The translations under genes and the position numbers were made by a program. The notes beneath the pieces are model-generated. The model had not been told where the DNA came from. It ran no database searches and saw nothing but the letters and a program-made list of their open reading frames with translations. DNA of 64,000 nt from Ailurus styani (lineage: Eukaryota; Chordata; Mammalia; Carnivora; Ailuridae): assembly GCA_002007465.1 (NCBI GenBank), contig LNAC01000039.1:5935003-5999002 (forward strand). Direction: 5' to 3'. Every line of letters starts with the position of its first letter. The first letter of the stretch is position 1. Of the stretch, positions 53,220 to 64,000 are shown one piece after another.

Positions 53220-53730
53220 ACATTATTTATTGATAGCTACTGTTGTGACAAGCGCAGTCCTTGGCACTGGGGATAGAGCAGTGACTAAAACAAAAATCCC
53301 TGCATTTTCAGCATTCAAGCTCTGGTGGGAGATGTAGAAAATAAATCCTATATATTAGTTACTAGTATTGTTAGGAACTAGTTAGTGCTAAGGGGAAAAA
53401 CACAGCTGGAAAGTGTACCATAGAATATCAGTGGGGATGAGTTGTTGAAATGTTTAAGTATAGTCCAAGGAAAATCTCATATAAGGTGTTTTTGAAGTAA
53501 AGACCGGATGGAAGTGACAGGTCAGCCATGAGGATGTCTAAGGAACAACTTTGAAGGCAGGGGTCCTGAAATGGGAGGGTGCCTTGCGTGTCTGCATCTG
53601 AGGAACAGCCAGGAGGCCAGCGGGTGAGCTGAGGGGGTAGCAGTTGGAGATGAGGTCATGGAGAAAACAGGCTGGTTGTGTTGGGGCTTACAGGGACATG
53701 GGAAGGATTTTGGCTTTCAGTCAGAGGAAG
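53220..53730 (-). repeat. L2 LINE 3' end and body
   Basis: 'ggcactggggatagagcagt', 'aaatccctgcattttcagca', 'gtgtttttgaagtaaagacc', 'cttgcgtgtctgcatctgag' and 'gaacagccaggaggccagcg' match about 500 bases of the reverse L2 consensus. Confidence 0.8.
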
Positions 53731-53741
53731 AAAAGAAGCCA

Positions 53742-53956
53742 CCCATATTTATTGAGTGCTTTCTCTGTCAGATTCTACTTTGAATGCTTGATTTGTAATC
53801 TTTACAATAACCTTGTGAGGTAGGACCCACCAACTTCCCCATTTTACAGCTGAGGAACAGAGGCCTAAAGAGGTTAAGTACCTTGCCTGAGGTCACTCAG
53901 CTAGTGGGGACCTGGCCAAAATATAGACCCAAGTCACTCTTAACCACCTCATTGTC
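53742..53956 (-). repeat. MIR SINE, nearly full length
   Basis: 'catatttattgagtgctttc', 'aaccttgtgaggtaggaccc', 'ccattttacagctgaggaac' and 'cactcttaaccacctcattg' in reverse MIR order. Confidence 0.85.
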
Positions 53957-53959
53957 CTG

Positions 53960-55180
53960 ACACCACAAATGTTTAAGAGACTGAGACCCAGTTCCTTTTC
54001 TTTTCTTACTTAATATCTGTATTTCCAGAGCACACTTGCAATGAAATTACTTCATACTCATTCATAAATACAGAACTTCTTCACTTAAACTGATAAATAT
54101 TCCCAGGATTCTGCTTTGTGATTACAAGTTTTTTTAAAAAGCCTTCAGATTAGCATATTAACAAGCATGTTGACATGTTGCTCTTTAATTATGCAGACAG
54201 CGATTTCTTTTTTTGCTCTTAATATAGAGGTTGATTGGGAAAATTTTTATTTTATTGCTTACAACTTTACCCTAGTGCTGCCTAAATCACTACTATATGA
54301 TTTGGCATCTATAATTTATCATTTCCCTCTACTATTAGATGAAATGCCCTTTAAAGCATTCCACAGCAAGGTGAACACAAGTCAAGCTTGCAAAGTTCGA
54401 GAAAAAAGAATTGCAAAGAGTCATTAAAGAATAATGAAAGTTGATTTATATAGCATACAATATCAGGGCTGCCCAGTTTAACAAATATAATTATTCCAAG
54501 TCATTTTCAGAAGGCATCTAAACTTCAGCACCTCATTTTGAGCATCTTTTAAAGAATAACAACAAAAATATAGGGTTATTTTTATAGACCCTAAAAGCCA
54601 AATCTTTAATTTATCCTCTGGATTTCACTAAAGCTAAGGCTGAAACAATAGGCAATTTTAAATATAGGAAACCTGGATTCCTTTCACTGCTGTGTGGCTT
54701 TAACATTCTAGTGCTGTAGCCAAGGGTCCTTGGCTTCTGGGGCCAAATGCCTTTTGCATGCTGATTTTCCAGAGAGAGTCTCTTAGGAGTTATTACTTTT
54801 GAGTACTATCTACCATGACTTCAGTCCCCATAGGCAGCGGAGGTAGTGAAGTTTGGGAATGAAAACATGGGGGAAAATCTCTCCCAGTAGAATCATCAAC
54901 TCAGTTTCCTTTTGCGTTGTAACCGGACTGCTTAGCCGTTCTCCCAGCTGCCTGAAAACATGTATGCCTCTCAGGTGCCCATCATTGCAGGACCACAATC
55001 CAGACCTTAAGCACAGGAATAAAGTTTTCTATCATAGTATTTTTCAGTAAAAATACTATGTGATGTGTGAGAGGTGTGTGTATACGGGCACACAAGTGTG
55101 CCAACCATGTTCAAATACACGCATATTCAAGTATTCATGGCATTTAGAATAAGGGAGATGGTCCCAAAGGGGTTCTTTCT
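53960..55180. other. No gene seen; AT-rich unique DNA
   Basis: An 86-codon plus-strand frame at 54167-54427 and short frames around 54810-55050 have no splice or start context and no recognised family. Confidence 0.4.
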
Positions 55181-55200
55181 AGTCTTCATAAACTCTATTT

Positions 55201-55388
55201 TTTTTAAAGATAGAACGAGAGAGAGAGAGAGAGAGAGAGAGAGCACACAAGCAGGGGGAGCAGCAGGCAGAGGGGGAAGCAGACTCCCTGGCAAGCAAGG
55301 AGCCCGAAGCGGGGCTTGATCCCAGGACTTTGGGATTATGAGCTGAGCCGAAGGCAGATGCTTAACCCACTGAGCCACTCGGGTGCCC
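55201..55388 (-). mobile_element. SINEC, full length
   Basis: (GA)n at 55214-55242, 'aagcggggcttgatcccagg', 'gctgagccgaaggcagatgc', 'ccactgagccactcgggtgc'. The 17-bp duplication at 55184-55200 and 55389-55405 has one mismatch. Confidence 0.96.
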
Positions 55389-55409
55389 CTTCATAAACCC
55401 TATTTAATT

Positions 55410-57990
55410 TTTCCTCCCAACCTTTAGAACCAAAAGGACTAAAAAGTCCTGGCCTCAAGACCTCAGAAGCCCTATTACTGAGTTATGTGAAACAGGAATC
55501 CGGGACATTTTTTGTACTGATTTTTATGTGGAAGTTATTTTGATACGGAAACAACTAAATCAAATCTAACAAGGGTCTTTTGAGAAGAAATGGTTAAAAG
55601 GGCGTGCTTTGTGGCCAGGAAAACCACAGCAAAGTATTCCAATTAGGAATAGATTAAAGAGTGCTATACTTTTCTGGATGGGTCAGGATGTCAAACTCTT
55701 GGCCTTGAGCTGCCTCTCACCCCCACCCTCGCTGACCCCGAGAACAAGTCACTCCCGTCTCTTTGTGAACGCAACAGTTGCTGCCAAGTCTTGCCACTCC
55801 TCTGCGGAAAAGAGCCAGGGATTTTCACCCGAGGCTGCCAGCCAGCATCAAAGTCAGAAGGAGGTAGCCGAGATGCCAGGGGGCGTTCTATAGCGCCCCA
55901 ATGCCAGCTTTCTGTCTACAGAGGAAAACTCACTCAACTCGAGAGAGCCAAGACTGACATATTTAAAAGGTCTCCCAAAGAAGTTTCATAAGCTGTTTTT
56001 CTCCTGGAAGAGTAAGCTCTCATTTCCCGGATTATGTTTTCTATTTTCCTTAAATTCAGCAGCGCTTTTAATCCATGACACTCATTGGTTATAAAACGAT
56101 TCTGCTGTCTTCATAATCAACTTAGAGCTTACAGTTATGACATCTTGGTACTTTATGTCATGATGAATTGCCTCACGCTAACACCTGACGACCATTTGTT
56201 TCTAATGTTCTTGAGATAACCTGCGCAGCTGACGTGAGTGGTTAGTGGGGGAACTAGGGCCAGAAGGAGGGGCGCCCCAGACAGCTGAATCCAATCAAGA
56301 TGTCCTGCACTCTTGACCCCTTTATCAGAGAGGATTTTGCTCTTTGGACGGCATTCTCCACCTACCTGTACTTTGAGGTCTAGCTCAGTTCCTGCTTCCA
56401 GCCCAAAGCCTTGCCTGACCACTTAAGTGCTCACGGAGATCTTCCTCTGGGACCACCCGAAGCCCCATGACATGTGCAGCTGCTATGGGACTTGGCTGTG
56501 TCATCATACACCACCATTGATTCACTGACTTTTTCCAAGTCAAGGGCCACACACTCTTCAGCTCCCTGCACAGTTCCTCATTTGGTGGTGAACACACGTG
56601 AACACTTTGTGGTAGAAGCGAGTTGAACCGACATAGCCTTTTTCATCATTTCTTCTCTTATCCTGTCGGAAGCTGAAGCTGGAGTTTTAGTTCTCGGTGA
56701 CTCAGAAGCATCCAGAGTGAGCTGCAAGTTGGATCATTCCTGGAATAGGCTCATCACTTGTGTTTTTTGGCTCAGACATCACCTTTCTCTATCGACCATG
56801 GAAAATGGGAGACCAATTACATCCCTTATGATTGCAGTCATTAGGGAATTACCAGTGAGGATAAAGAGAAAGTAATGGAACAGAGAAAGAAAAAATAGTA
56901 AAAGATAAGAGGAAAAGAGATGGGGAAGAGGCAAACAAACAAACCCAACCCCCCAATCCTGCTCTCTTATGGAAATAGATTTCCCGTTTTAATGATACAA
57001 CATAAAGACTCCTTGCATGTGCGTTTAATAGATGATGACTTGCACATCTTAATAATGTCAGCTTTTTAGGGAATTGTATACAGAAAGAAGTGCCTTTCCG
57101 GGGTGAATTAGGAATAAGCTGGAGAGGCAGTGACTTTGGGGGAAAGTAAAAGCAACAGCCTAGCAACACTGGCGCATTGTGTGCGATGGTAAGAAATGAC
57201 AGCTCAGAACGAGGCAGGCTTCGCTCTCATGTGATCAGCTCGCTCTGCCCTCAATGAGTCCATGAGATTTCGCGTTTTATAGGTTGAGTTTCCCACTGGC
57301 AGCAGCTGAAGCAGTTCATTATGCACATCGGTCACGTGGTCCACTTCATCAACCAAATGGAACTGGGAGAATAAGTCACCCTAACAAGATCCTTCAGTGC
57401 GCTCTTAAAAACTACTTACAGATGTCCTCTTCCTCTGAAGGGATACAATGAGTTTCCTTGTACCGTGCCACATGATACAGGAAATGCATTATCCCCCTCC
57501 AAATTCAGGCATACCAGGAGGAAGCACGTGAAAAGAAAGCAGCTCACAAAAGCACACACAGCTTTTGCAAAAATCCTGAGAGGGGCTCATACACCAATTT
57601 ATGATAACGGCAGATGAAATCCCAGTCCTCTGAAGCTCGGTTCATTACCAATGCTAATGTCCACACAGGGAAAGGAAACCACATCAGTATTCAGCATCGA
57701 CACAAACACTGCTAATGCTTTTTATTTATGGTTGTCACTGAGTCCCCTCAGCAGTAGGCTAGATCTCCATTTGTGTTGTAACTTTAGCTACTTTATGGGC
57801 TTTCGTGACTAGCTGTGTTATGTACCCATAGGCGATTTGTGCCTTCAGACTGTGGCTAGTGAGACAGGCAGCCACACTTCGGATCTTGAATCAGGGCAAT
57901 TGCGTTCACAGGCAGAGTAGTAGAATGAATGTTTTTCCAGGATTAGAGTCACCTGTCATCGTTACATCTTCCGATTTCAGTCGGCGTGGT
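55410..57990. other. Repeat-poor block; no confirmed gene
   Basis: About 2.6 kb with only a possible L2 scrap near 56370-56520 ('aaagccttgcctgaccactt'). 56620-57990 is free of recognised repeats and has balanced composition. Short frames (55609-55893, 56153-56597, 56849-57169) lack context. Confidence 0.3.
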
Positions 57991-57997
57991 CAATTTA

Positions 57998-59000
57998 GCA
58001 TTCATTCAGCCTGATGACAAATACTCATTGGCTACCTACTATGTGCCAGGCACTGTTCCAGGTACTGGAGATGTAACAGTGAACAGAAAGAGTCCTACCG
58101 TCATGAAAAAAAAAACACACGGGGGGAGGGGTAAACTAATAAATATGTACTATGTCAGAGTGTGTCAGTCAGGAGAGGCCCGTTATTTTGCGGCAATAAA
58201 CAACCCATCGCAGTGGCTTAAAAGGACAAAGTTTCTTTCTCACTTACACTGCGTGTTCACTGCATGTCAACTGGGGGCTCTGTGCACCTTCACTCCGGAA
58301 CCCAGGCTGCTGGAGAACCATCACCTGGAGTATGGCCAGTCTCCACGGGAGAGGGAGAGGACGGAGTGGCAAATTGCTCATTGGATCTTCAAGCTTATGC
58401 CTGAAATTGGCACATGGCCCTTCTACTCACATGTCACTTGACAAAGCAAATCACGTGGAGACATCCAACTTCAAAAGGTTCGGGAGTGCAGTCATATCAC
58501 GTGTTTGGGAAAATCAGACACACTTTGCAGGCCAAACTGTCCCAGATGATAACAGTGGCTATGAAGAAAAAAATGCAAGGTAGAGGAGATGGTGTATGGG
58601 TAGCTGGTTTCTGCTTGAGGTGGAGGGTCAGGAAAGGTCTGTCTGATAAGGTGACATTTGAGGACAGATCCTAGGAGACAGAGGGCCATTTGGATGGGGG
58701 TGGAGACTACTTCCTGCAGAGGATACAGCAAGGGCAAAGTGTGCCTGGCATGTGTGAGGAATTGCAGATTGAGGTGGCTAGTGCGGAGTGAGCAAGGGGA
58801 AAGGGGAAAGCTGTAGGAAATTAGGTCAGAGAGGTCATAGAGTCCTAGGACACTAGGTAGCACCTTATGACATGGGCGATGGCCATTGCAGGTTTTGTGT
58901 AAAGACATAGTCTGAGCTAGGTTTTAAAAGGGTCCTTGTGGCTGCTATGTGGGCCAAGCAGGGGGCACTTCAGAGGCTTTTTCAATAATCCAAATGAGGT
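57998..59000 (-). repeat. L2 LINE split by an LTR-like repeat
   Basis: 3' end at 57998-58150 ('ctactatgtgccaggcactg', 'tactggagatgtaacagtga') and body from about 58555 ('ggctatgaagaaaaaaatgc', 'aaggtgacatttgaggacag', 'gaggtcatagagtcctagga'). The consensus resumes where it left off, so 58155-58555 was inserted later. Confidence 0.75.
58155..58555. repeat. Old LTR-like repeat nested in L2
   Basis: 'cagtggcttaaaaggacaaa', 'gtcaactgggggctctgtgc', 'cggaacccaggctgctggag', 'acatgtcacttgacaaagca'. Same general class as 15005-15600. The name is not certain. The 151-codon frame at 57986-58441 crosses L2 and this repeat and is spurious. Confidence 0.5.
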
Positions 59001-59825
59001 AAGGGGTGGATGGGTCATGGTCAGATTCTGAGTACAGTCTGAAGGTAGAGCCAACAGAATTTGCCAGTGTATTGCTTAAAAGAGAAAGAGAAGATTCCAG
59101 GATAACTTCAGAGGTTTGTTTCTTCTAGAAATACCTGGATATACATGAGGATTACCTTGTGTGGTTTTCCAGAATCTTCACATTTGGCAATATCACTGTA
59201 GCATATAACCTCCTCCATAAATGAGTTGAGAGTTGGACAGCCACTTGGAGATGTGGATGCTGGGCTGTCAGCTTGAGTTAGGCACCAGCTAAGGGACTTA
59301 TCTCCCCACATTGGCCTGATCTGTGCTGTCCCTTAAGGTTTGTGATCTAAATTCATTTATAAAACCAGAGAAATAAACTTCATACTTATAAGCAAAAAAT
59401 GAAGCTTATGACTGAGGCATCCCCACCTTGTCCCACACTTCCATTCCTCCACAAATCTTAGATATCCCCATACCAAGAAACCCACCTATTACAACACGAG
59501 GTCTAGCCTCAGTGGACACTAGTATAATGATATATCACCTCCAATCCTCCGAGGAAGTGTCTGAATAGAAATCTTAATAAAACAACATTGTGATGTTCTT
59601 CTGAATAGTGGGTCCCCGCTTCCTGCTCACGCTGTCTTCCCCTCACGTGGCTCTCCGCATCACTATCACCCAGTAAAAACGGCAAAAGAACTCCCCACCA
59701 CACCTGGGCTTTCTCATAGGTCTTCTCCAGCAGAAGACAGCATAGGTTGAATGGAAAGTTTGGATACTACCATAAGGGAGTGAATAAATAAAGGTCAATG
59801 CTATTTTTGAAAACTATATTTTTGG
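59000..59825. other. No feature recognised
   Basis: Unique DNA. The 60-70 codon minus-strand frames are unsupported. Confidence 0.35.
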
Positions 59826-59829
59826 ACTC

Positions 59830-59915
59830 AAAAGCATTTATTCATTCAACCAATCTTCTTGAACTTCTATATGTGCCACTGCTTCGAAGGTTCTAGGCAC
59901 TGAAGACAAAACCAT
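59830..59915 (-). repeat. L2 LINE 3' end
   Basis: 'gcatttattcattcaaccaa', 'tctatatgtgccactgcttc', 'ttctaggcactgaagacaaa' in reverse L2 order. Confidence 0.55.
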
Positions 59916-59939
59916 GAATAGAATATATAAGGAATTCTT

Positions 59940-60490
59940 ATTGTTGAAAACTGGGAAAGCATAGAAAAGTATTTTTAAAAGAGAATTTCCACTAAAACAT
60001 AACTGCTATTAATATTCTGGGGCCCAGTCTTTTTCTAAGCATACATATCCTTCCTATCCTTTCCTTTTCTGAATAAAATTTACAACTTTGGACTTCTATA
60101 ATACATTAAAAATGTTTTTTCTTATAAAAATGAATCATAGCATATGTATAATATTTGTTGGATGAATTGTTTATGGAAACAATAAATTTCACAGAAGCAA
60201 AAAATTAAAAATGAAAGTCACCAATAATACCGCTACTAAAAGATAATACCACCATTAATAGTTTGGGTTATTCAATATGGTTTTGAATAATCAGCACATT
60301 TTTCCAACATTGCTCCATGACAAATGATTTACTTTTTAAGTGAAAACTTTCTCTTTTTTTTAACTAATTACAAAAGCAACATGCCATTGTAGATACCTTG
60401 GAAAATACTGAAGATGACAAAAGGAAAAACTAAAAGCCTTTCAGAGTCCCACTGCCCAGTGGCAGTTCTGTTTTGAACATTTTCCAATTG
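59940..60490 (+). repeat. Old LINE remnant, probably L1M
   Basis: 'acaaaagcaacatgccattg', 'accttggaaaatactgaaga', 'tcagagtcccactgcccagt' and earlier 'cagtctttttctaagcatac' follow the same family as 5825-6180. Confidence 0.4.
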
Positions 60491-60494
60491 TCAG

Positions 60495-61000
60495 GAAGCA
60501 AGAATTCCTGTTGCCTTCCATGGTCCTTATAGCTGGACTAAGAATCAAATTGACATAAAGCAGATTAACAAGAGGAAATCAAATTTAATAGCATACATAC
60601 AGGGAATCCACACACACATGGAAATTCCAAAGATAGGCAAAATGAGGTCTATATGTCATTCTGAACTAAGAAGCGGGTAGGGGTTGGGACTTCAGAGGAA
60701 AGGAATGTATTTCACAGGGTGATAAGAAGAGCAGATTATTGTTAATTAGATATTTTCCCTGCCATACAGATGAGTCACCCAGATAAAATTTATCTCTGCT
60801 AATAACCCTTATTCTGGGAAGGACCCCCAGTTTAGTTTCCTCTATGTAGTTAAGGAAGGGACAAGGATTTCTCTTGAGCCTGTAGGGTCTTGATTGACTT
60901 CAGCTCAGAATAATCTTCATGCCAAAGTGGTCCTTCTTGGGTTAGCATGCCCTTAGTCCCTATACAATCTTTTTGGAAACTTTTTCCGGTCTTTTCTCTG
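60495..61000. other. No gene seen
   Basis: Unique sequence without supportable features. Confidence 0.35.
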
Positions 61001-61002
61001 AG

Positions 61003-61180
61003 CAGTATAATAGGTTAGTTAAGAACGTGGGCAAGTTACTTAACATCTCCGAGCCTCAGATTCCTCATCCATAAAACAAAACTAGTAACACCCACTTTGT
61101 AAGATTGCTGTGAAATTTAAATGAGATAAAAACATATAAACTACTCTGCCCGTATCTGATACATAATGAATGCCAACATG
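61003..61180 (+). repeat. MIR SINE
   Basis: 'tggttagtt'-type head worn. 'gcaagttacttaacatctcc', 'gagcctcagattcctcatcc', 'aaatttaaatgagataaaaa' and 'gatacataatgaatgccaac' are clear. Confidence 0.75.
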
Positions 61181-61249
61181 AGGACTCTTACTATTTTGTA
61201 AGATATTTCCACATGGCTGGTCATACTTCGTACGTACATTTTTATCCTT

Positions 61250-61800
61250 TTTTTTAGAAAACGTAACTTCATATCATTAAATTTTAAATCTTGAGACAAT
61301 TTCAAATTTTTTGAAAAGTTGTGAGTAAGGTACAAAGACCTTTCTCCTCCAAACCATTTGAAAGGATGTTGCCAATCCGATTCCCCCAACACCCTGAATA
61401 TCATAGTGTACATTTCCTCAAACAGAAACCTTCCCTTCTAGAACTCCAGTCCCAACAGCAAAATTGGGAAATTAACATTGACACATTGAGGTCTAATGTT
61501 CAGGCGCCAGTCAAGTGTTTCCATGGCCTGATAATGTACTTTATAGCAAAAGGATTCTAGGTCAGAACTACGTGATGCAATGAATTCTCCTATCTCCTTA
61601 GTCTCCTCCAGTCTAGAATATCTCCTCTTTCTTTCCTTGACTTCTGTGTCCTTGACACTTTTGAAGAATAGAGACCAGTTATTTTATAGAACGTCCCTCC
61701 ATTTGTATTTGATGTTTTTTCATGATTAAGTTTTATGTCTTTGTCAAGAATAGCACAGAAGTGATGCTATGTTCTTCTTGTTGGATGTTATTAGCTAGCA
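61250..61800. repeat. Possible L1M-associated repeat
   Basis: 'tccctccatttgtatttgat', 'ggaaattaacattgacacat' and 'atagcacagaagtgatgcta' follow a common old L1-linked sequence. Orientation and subfamily not determined. Confidence 0.35.
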
Positions 61801-62300
61801 CACCTGCTTTGGCTGTAACAACCCATGCTGGACCACCTTCCCACGCAGATACCCCTCTCATCCCTCCTGGGCTCTGAAATCCTCTCCTGAGTTACCTCTC
61901 TGCAGGGATGCCCTCTTCACCTTGCCTGGACTCAAACACCCCCCACATGAGGCTATCCCTTTGTAAGAACAATCCCCTTACCCCATATGGGCTCTGAAGC
62001 CCCATGCTGGGTTGCCCCCCGTACCCAATTCCCAATCCTCAACCCACCTGGGATCCAGCAACCTGCATTGAGCCATCCACTCGACCTGATTTTTGGTTCT
62101 AACCCTGAGCCAAGCCAACTCTCTTCAGGAATGCCCCTCTTGTCTTGCTTGGGCCCAACACCTGGCACCAGACCCCCCTCTAATGCAGATGCCCTCCTCA
62201 CCCCAATTTTCTGGTGTTCTAATTCTTTAAAGATTTGTATTATCTCCTTCTATATCAGTTTTTCCTCAAACTATAGAAGTCTCTGTATGTATTATTGATG
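61800..62300. other. Imperfect GC-richer tandem-like text; no gene
   Basis: Phrases of the type 'cccatgctggaccaccttcc', 'ccccatgctgggttgccccc' and 'gggctctgaagccccat' recur every ~60-110 bases between 61815 and 62200. This may be an eroded minisatellite. Frames on both strands (61953-62298) come from this composition. Confidence 0.4.
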
Positions 62301-63375
62301 GTCCATCAAATACTGTTTTCATTTCAGCAACAGTCTAAAAACACTTATACAATAAAATATAAGCTTATTTGGTTCAGCTGGGATGTTTATTTTATAGTCA
62401 CACACTCTCAGTGTTGGTGCTTTGTGTTTAAAATTGGGTTGGCACCACGTGATCTTTAATGTGGCAATATTCAACTTCTAATGTGGTGGTAATCTTTAGA
62501 TTGGCATTTCTGGCATCGAAATAATGAAAACCATCTTGCTTTCTGTTTGATGAAAATCATAGTGAATTATCTTTCACTTCTCAATTAGAAAGCTAAAGTT
62601 GCTCTTTCTCAGTGATAAGATGCAATTACATTTAGTTTCTTAATGTATTTAATAAATTAGTTTTGATTTTCCATCATAAAAATAGCCATGCTACTTTAAT
62701 TGTCACAGGCTAATGAGAAAAGAGCTGGGCTGACTTAACACACAGATGATGCGTTCATGCAAAGTGAAGGCCAAAGGAATCGTGGCACCAGCAGAAATGA
62801 AGTTTTACAGTAGTTCGAAGGGAGAAAAATGGAGAGAAAATTGAGTCATTACAGGTCTCATGGTAGCATAGGCTGAATTCAAAAGAAGCTAGGCAAAGTA
62901 GTCACTTAATTCAGATTATAAGCAGATGTGTTGGTTTGATTCTATGTTTGTTTGACATACCAGCTTGCAAGTATTCTCCATGAAGAACTTTTTGTTAGGC
63001 ACTTTCTAAAAGAAATGATTTATCAATATTATATTTTGGAGTGAGCCATTTTTAAATCAGTTGGACCAATTAAAATAATCAACTGATAGTTTCAAATGAG
63101 TAACCTGATGGGAGGAAAAATTATAATGATAATGATTGTGAGTCAAAGACTGTCACTTTCAACATCAAATATTTAAGTCAACAATTGAAAGATAAAATGC
63201 AGAAAAGCCTCTTTGTTTGCTTTTATAATGACATTGATAAATTAAACCCAACATTGGCTGTTTAGTTTTAGCAAAATACTTTTAGCAAAAAGCAAAACTT
63301 TGACACTAAATTATTACTTTTTATTTGAACTTATCTGGTGATATCATTTTTATTTAATTTGTAAATTTGATTTAT
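62300..63375. other. Repeat-poor AT-rich block, possible enhancer DNA
   Basis: More than 1 kb with no recognised repeat and many TAAT/ATTA cores. It looks like typical conserved developmental non-coding DNA, but conservation cannot be tested here. Confidence 0.25.
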
Positions 63376-63389
63376 TCTTAGAGTTTATT

Positions 63390-63818
63390 TTTTAAAGATT
63401 TTATTTATTTATTTTGAAAGATTATTTATTTATTTATTTGACAGAGAGAAATTACAAGTAGGCAGAGAGGCAGGTAGAGAGAGAAGAGGAAGCAGGCTCC
63501 CTGCTCAGCAGGGAGCCCGATGCAGGGCTCGATCCCAGGACCCTGAGATCATGACCTGAGCTGAAGGCAGAGGCTTTAACCCACTGAGCCACCCGGGTAC
63601 CCCAAGATTTTATTTATTTATTTGATAGAGAGCACACACGTATGAGAGATGGAGAGAGAGAGAGAGAGAGAGCGCACAAGTAGGGGGAACAGCAGGGAGA
63701 GAGGGAGAAGCAAACTCCCCGCTGAGCAGGGACCCCAATGCGGGGCTCCATCCCAGGACCTGGGACCATGACCTGAGCTGAAGGCAGGTGCTTAACTGAC
63801 TGAGTCACCCAGGCACCC
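63390..63818 (-). mobile_element. SINEC whose tail holds another SINEC
   Basis: Tail at 63390-63414, body at 63624-63818 with (GA)n at about 63650-63671, 'gctccatcccaggacctggg', 'cttaactgactgagtcaccc', 'aggcacccc'. Outer flanks 'ttagagtttatttt' and 'ttacagttttttta' are a worn duplication. Confidence 0.92.
63415..63603 (-). mobile_element. Young SINEC inserted in the tail of another SINEC
   Basis: 'tatttatttatttgacagag', 'acaagtaggcagagaggcag', 'gctcgatcccaggaccctga', 'ctttaacccactgagccacc'. Perfect 20-bp duplication of the host tail ('aagattttatttatttattt') at 63395-63414 and 63604-63623. Confidence 0.96.
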
Positions 63819-63830
63819 CTTACAGTTTTT

Positions 63831-64000
63831 TTAAATTGCAATAAACCACATACCATAAAATTCACCCTCTTAACCCATTTTAAGTGTACAGTTCGTAGTG
63901 TTAAGTATACTGATGCTGTTGTGCAGCAGATCTCTAGAAATATTCATTTTGTGTTCCTATAGCTTTTAGTGAGCTATGAGTATGAAGCATTTATACCTAA
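63831..64000 (-). mobile_element. L1 LINE 3' UTR, runs off the window
   Basis: 'caataaaccacataccataa', 'aattcaccctcttaacccat' and 'tttaagtgtacagttcgtag' are the reverse complement of an L1 3' UTR. The rest lies beyond 64000. Confidence 0.75.

Noticed and set aside
57986..58441. 151-codon plus-strand frame, the longest in the window
   Set aside because: It starts in an antisense L2 and continues into a nested LTR-like repeat, so it cannot be an ancestral gene.
1..64000. CpG island or promoter
   Set aside because: No CpG-dense stretch was seen anywhere. TATA-like words are only AT-rich background.

Overview
The window looks like nuclear DNA of a caniform carnivore, most likely a mustelid or close relative. 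The main evidence is about 25 copies of the carnivore-specific tRNA-derived SINE (SINEC/Can-SINE) in both orientations. Several belong to a young subtype whose minus-strand form reads 'acaagtaggcagagaggcag' and ends 'ccactgagccacccaggcg', which I associate with mustelids. A 5'-truncated L1 with a carnivore-type 3' end (52672-52929) agrees. Base composition is AT-rich, there is no CpG-island-like stretch, and no protein gene could be recognised. This is intergenic or intronic DNA. All family names below come from recognising consensus phrases by eye; no database was searched.

Layout. 1-5250: AT-rich unique DNA with one SINE, MIR, MER20 and L2 remnants, and a palindromic MITE-like insert inside a MIR. 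5251-5403 is the only place that looks like a real coding exon: an acceptor, 50 codons, a stop and a poly(A) signal downstream. 5830-16600: old L2, MIR, MER5A and hAT remnants, SINEs and a 114-base gap in a SINE tail. 16600-26640: unique DNA with SINEs, L1 pieces, a U6 snRNA 5' fragment and two exact-looking duplications beside single-N contig joins. 26970-27570: L2. 27700-34250: probable degraded class I endogenous retrovirus with an LTR-like block, a primer-binding-site-like start and long internal sequence, with no intact gene. 34560-36470: old L1 interrupted by a hAT element and a SINE. 37727-38940: L1 holding a SINE that holds another SINE. 39137-42160: SINEs, MIRs, an MLT1-type LTR, microsatellites and a 49-base gap. 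42160-46880: longest repeat-poor block. 46885-53956: dense MIR, L2, MER5 and SINE, plus a U2 snRNA 5' fragment with perfect target-site duplications. 55410-57990 and 61800-63370: repeat-poor blocks. 63390-64000: a SINE inside a SINE tail, next to an L1 that runs off the end.

No genes act together here. The useful signals are the candidate terminal exon, two 3'-truncated snRNA retrocopies, assembly joins that probably record a heterozygous SINE insertion, nested insertions that give relative ages, and repeat-poor blocks that may be conserved regulatory DNA. I found nothing I can defend as a previously undescribed biological system.
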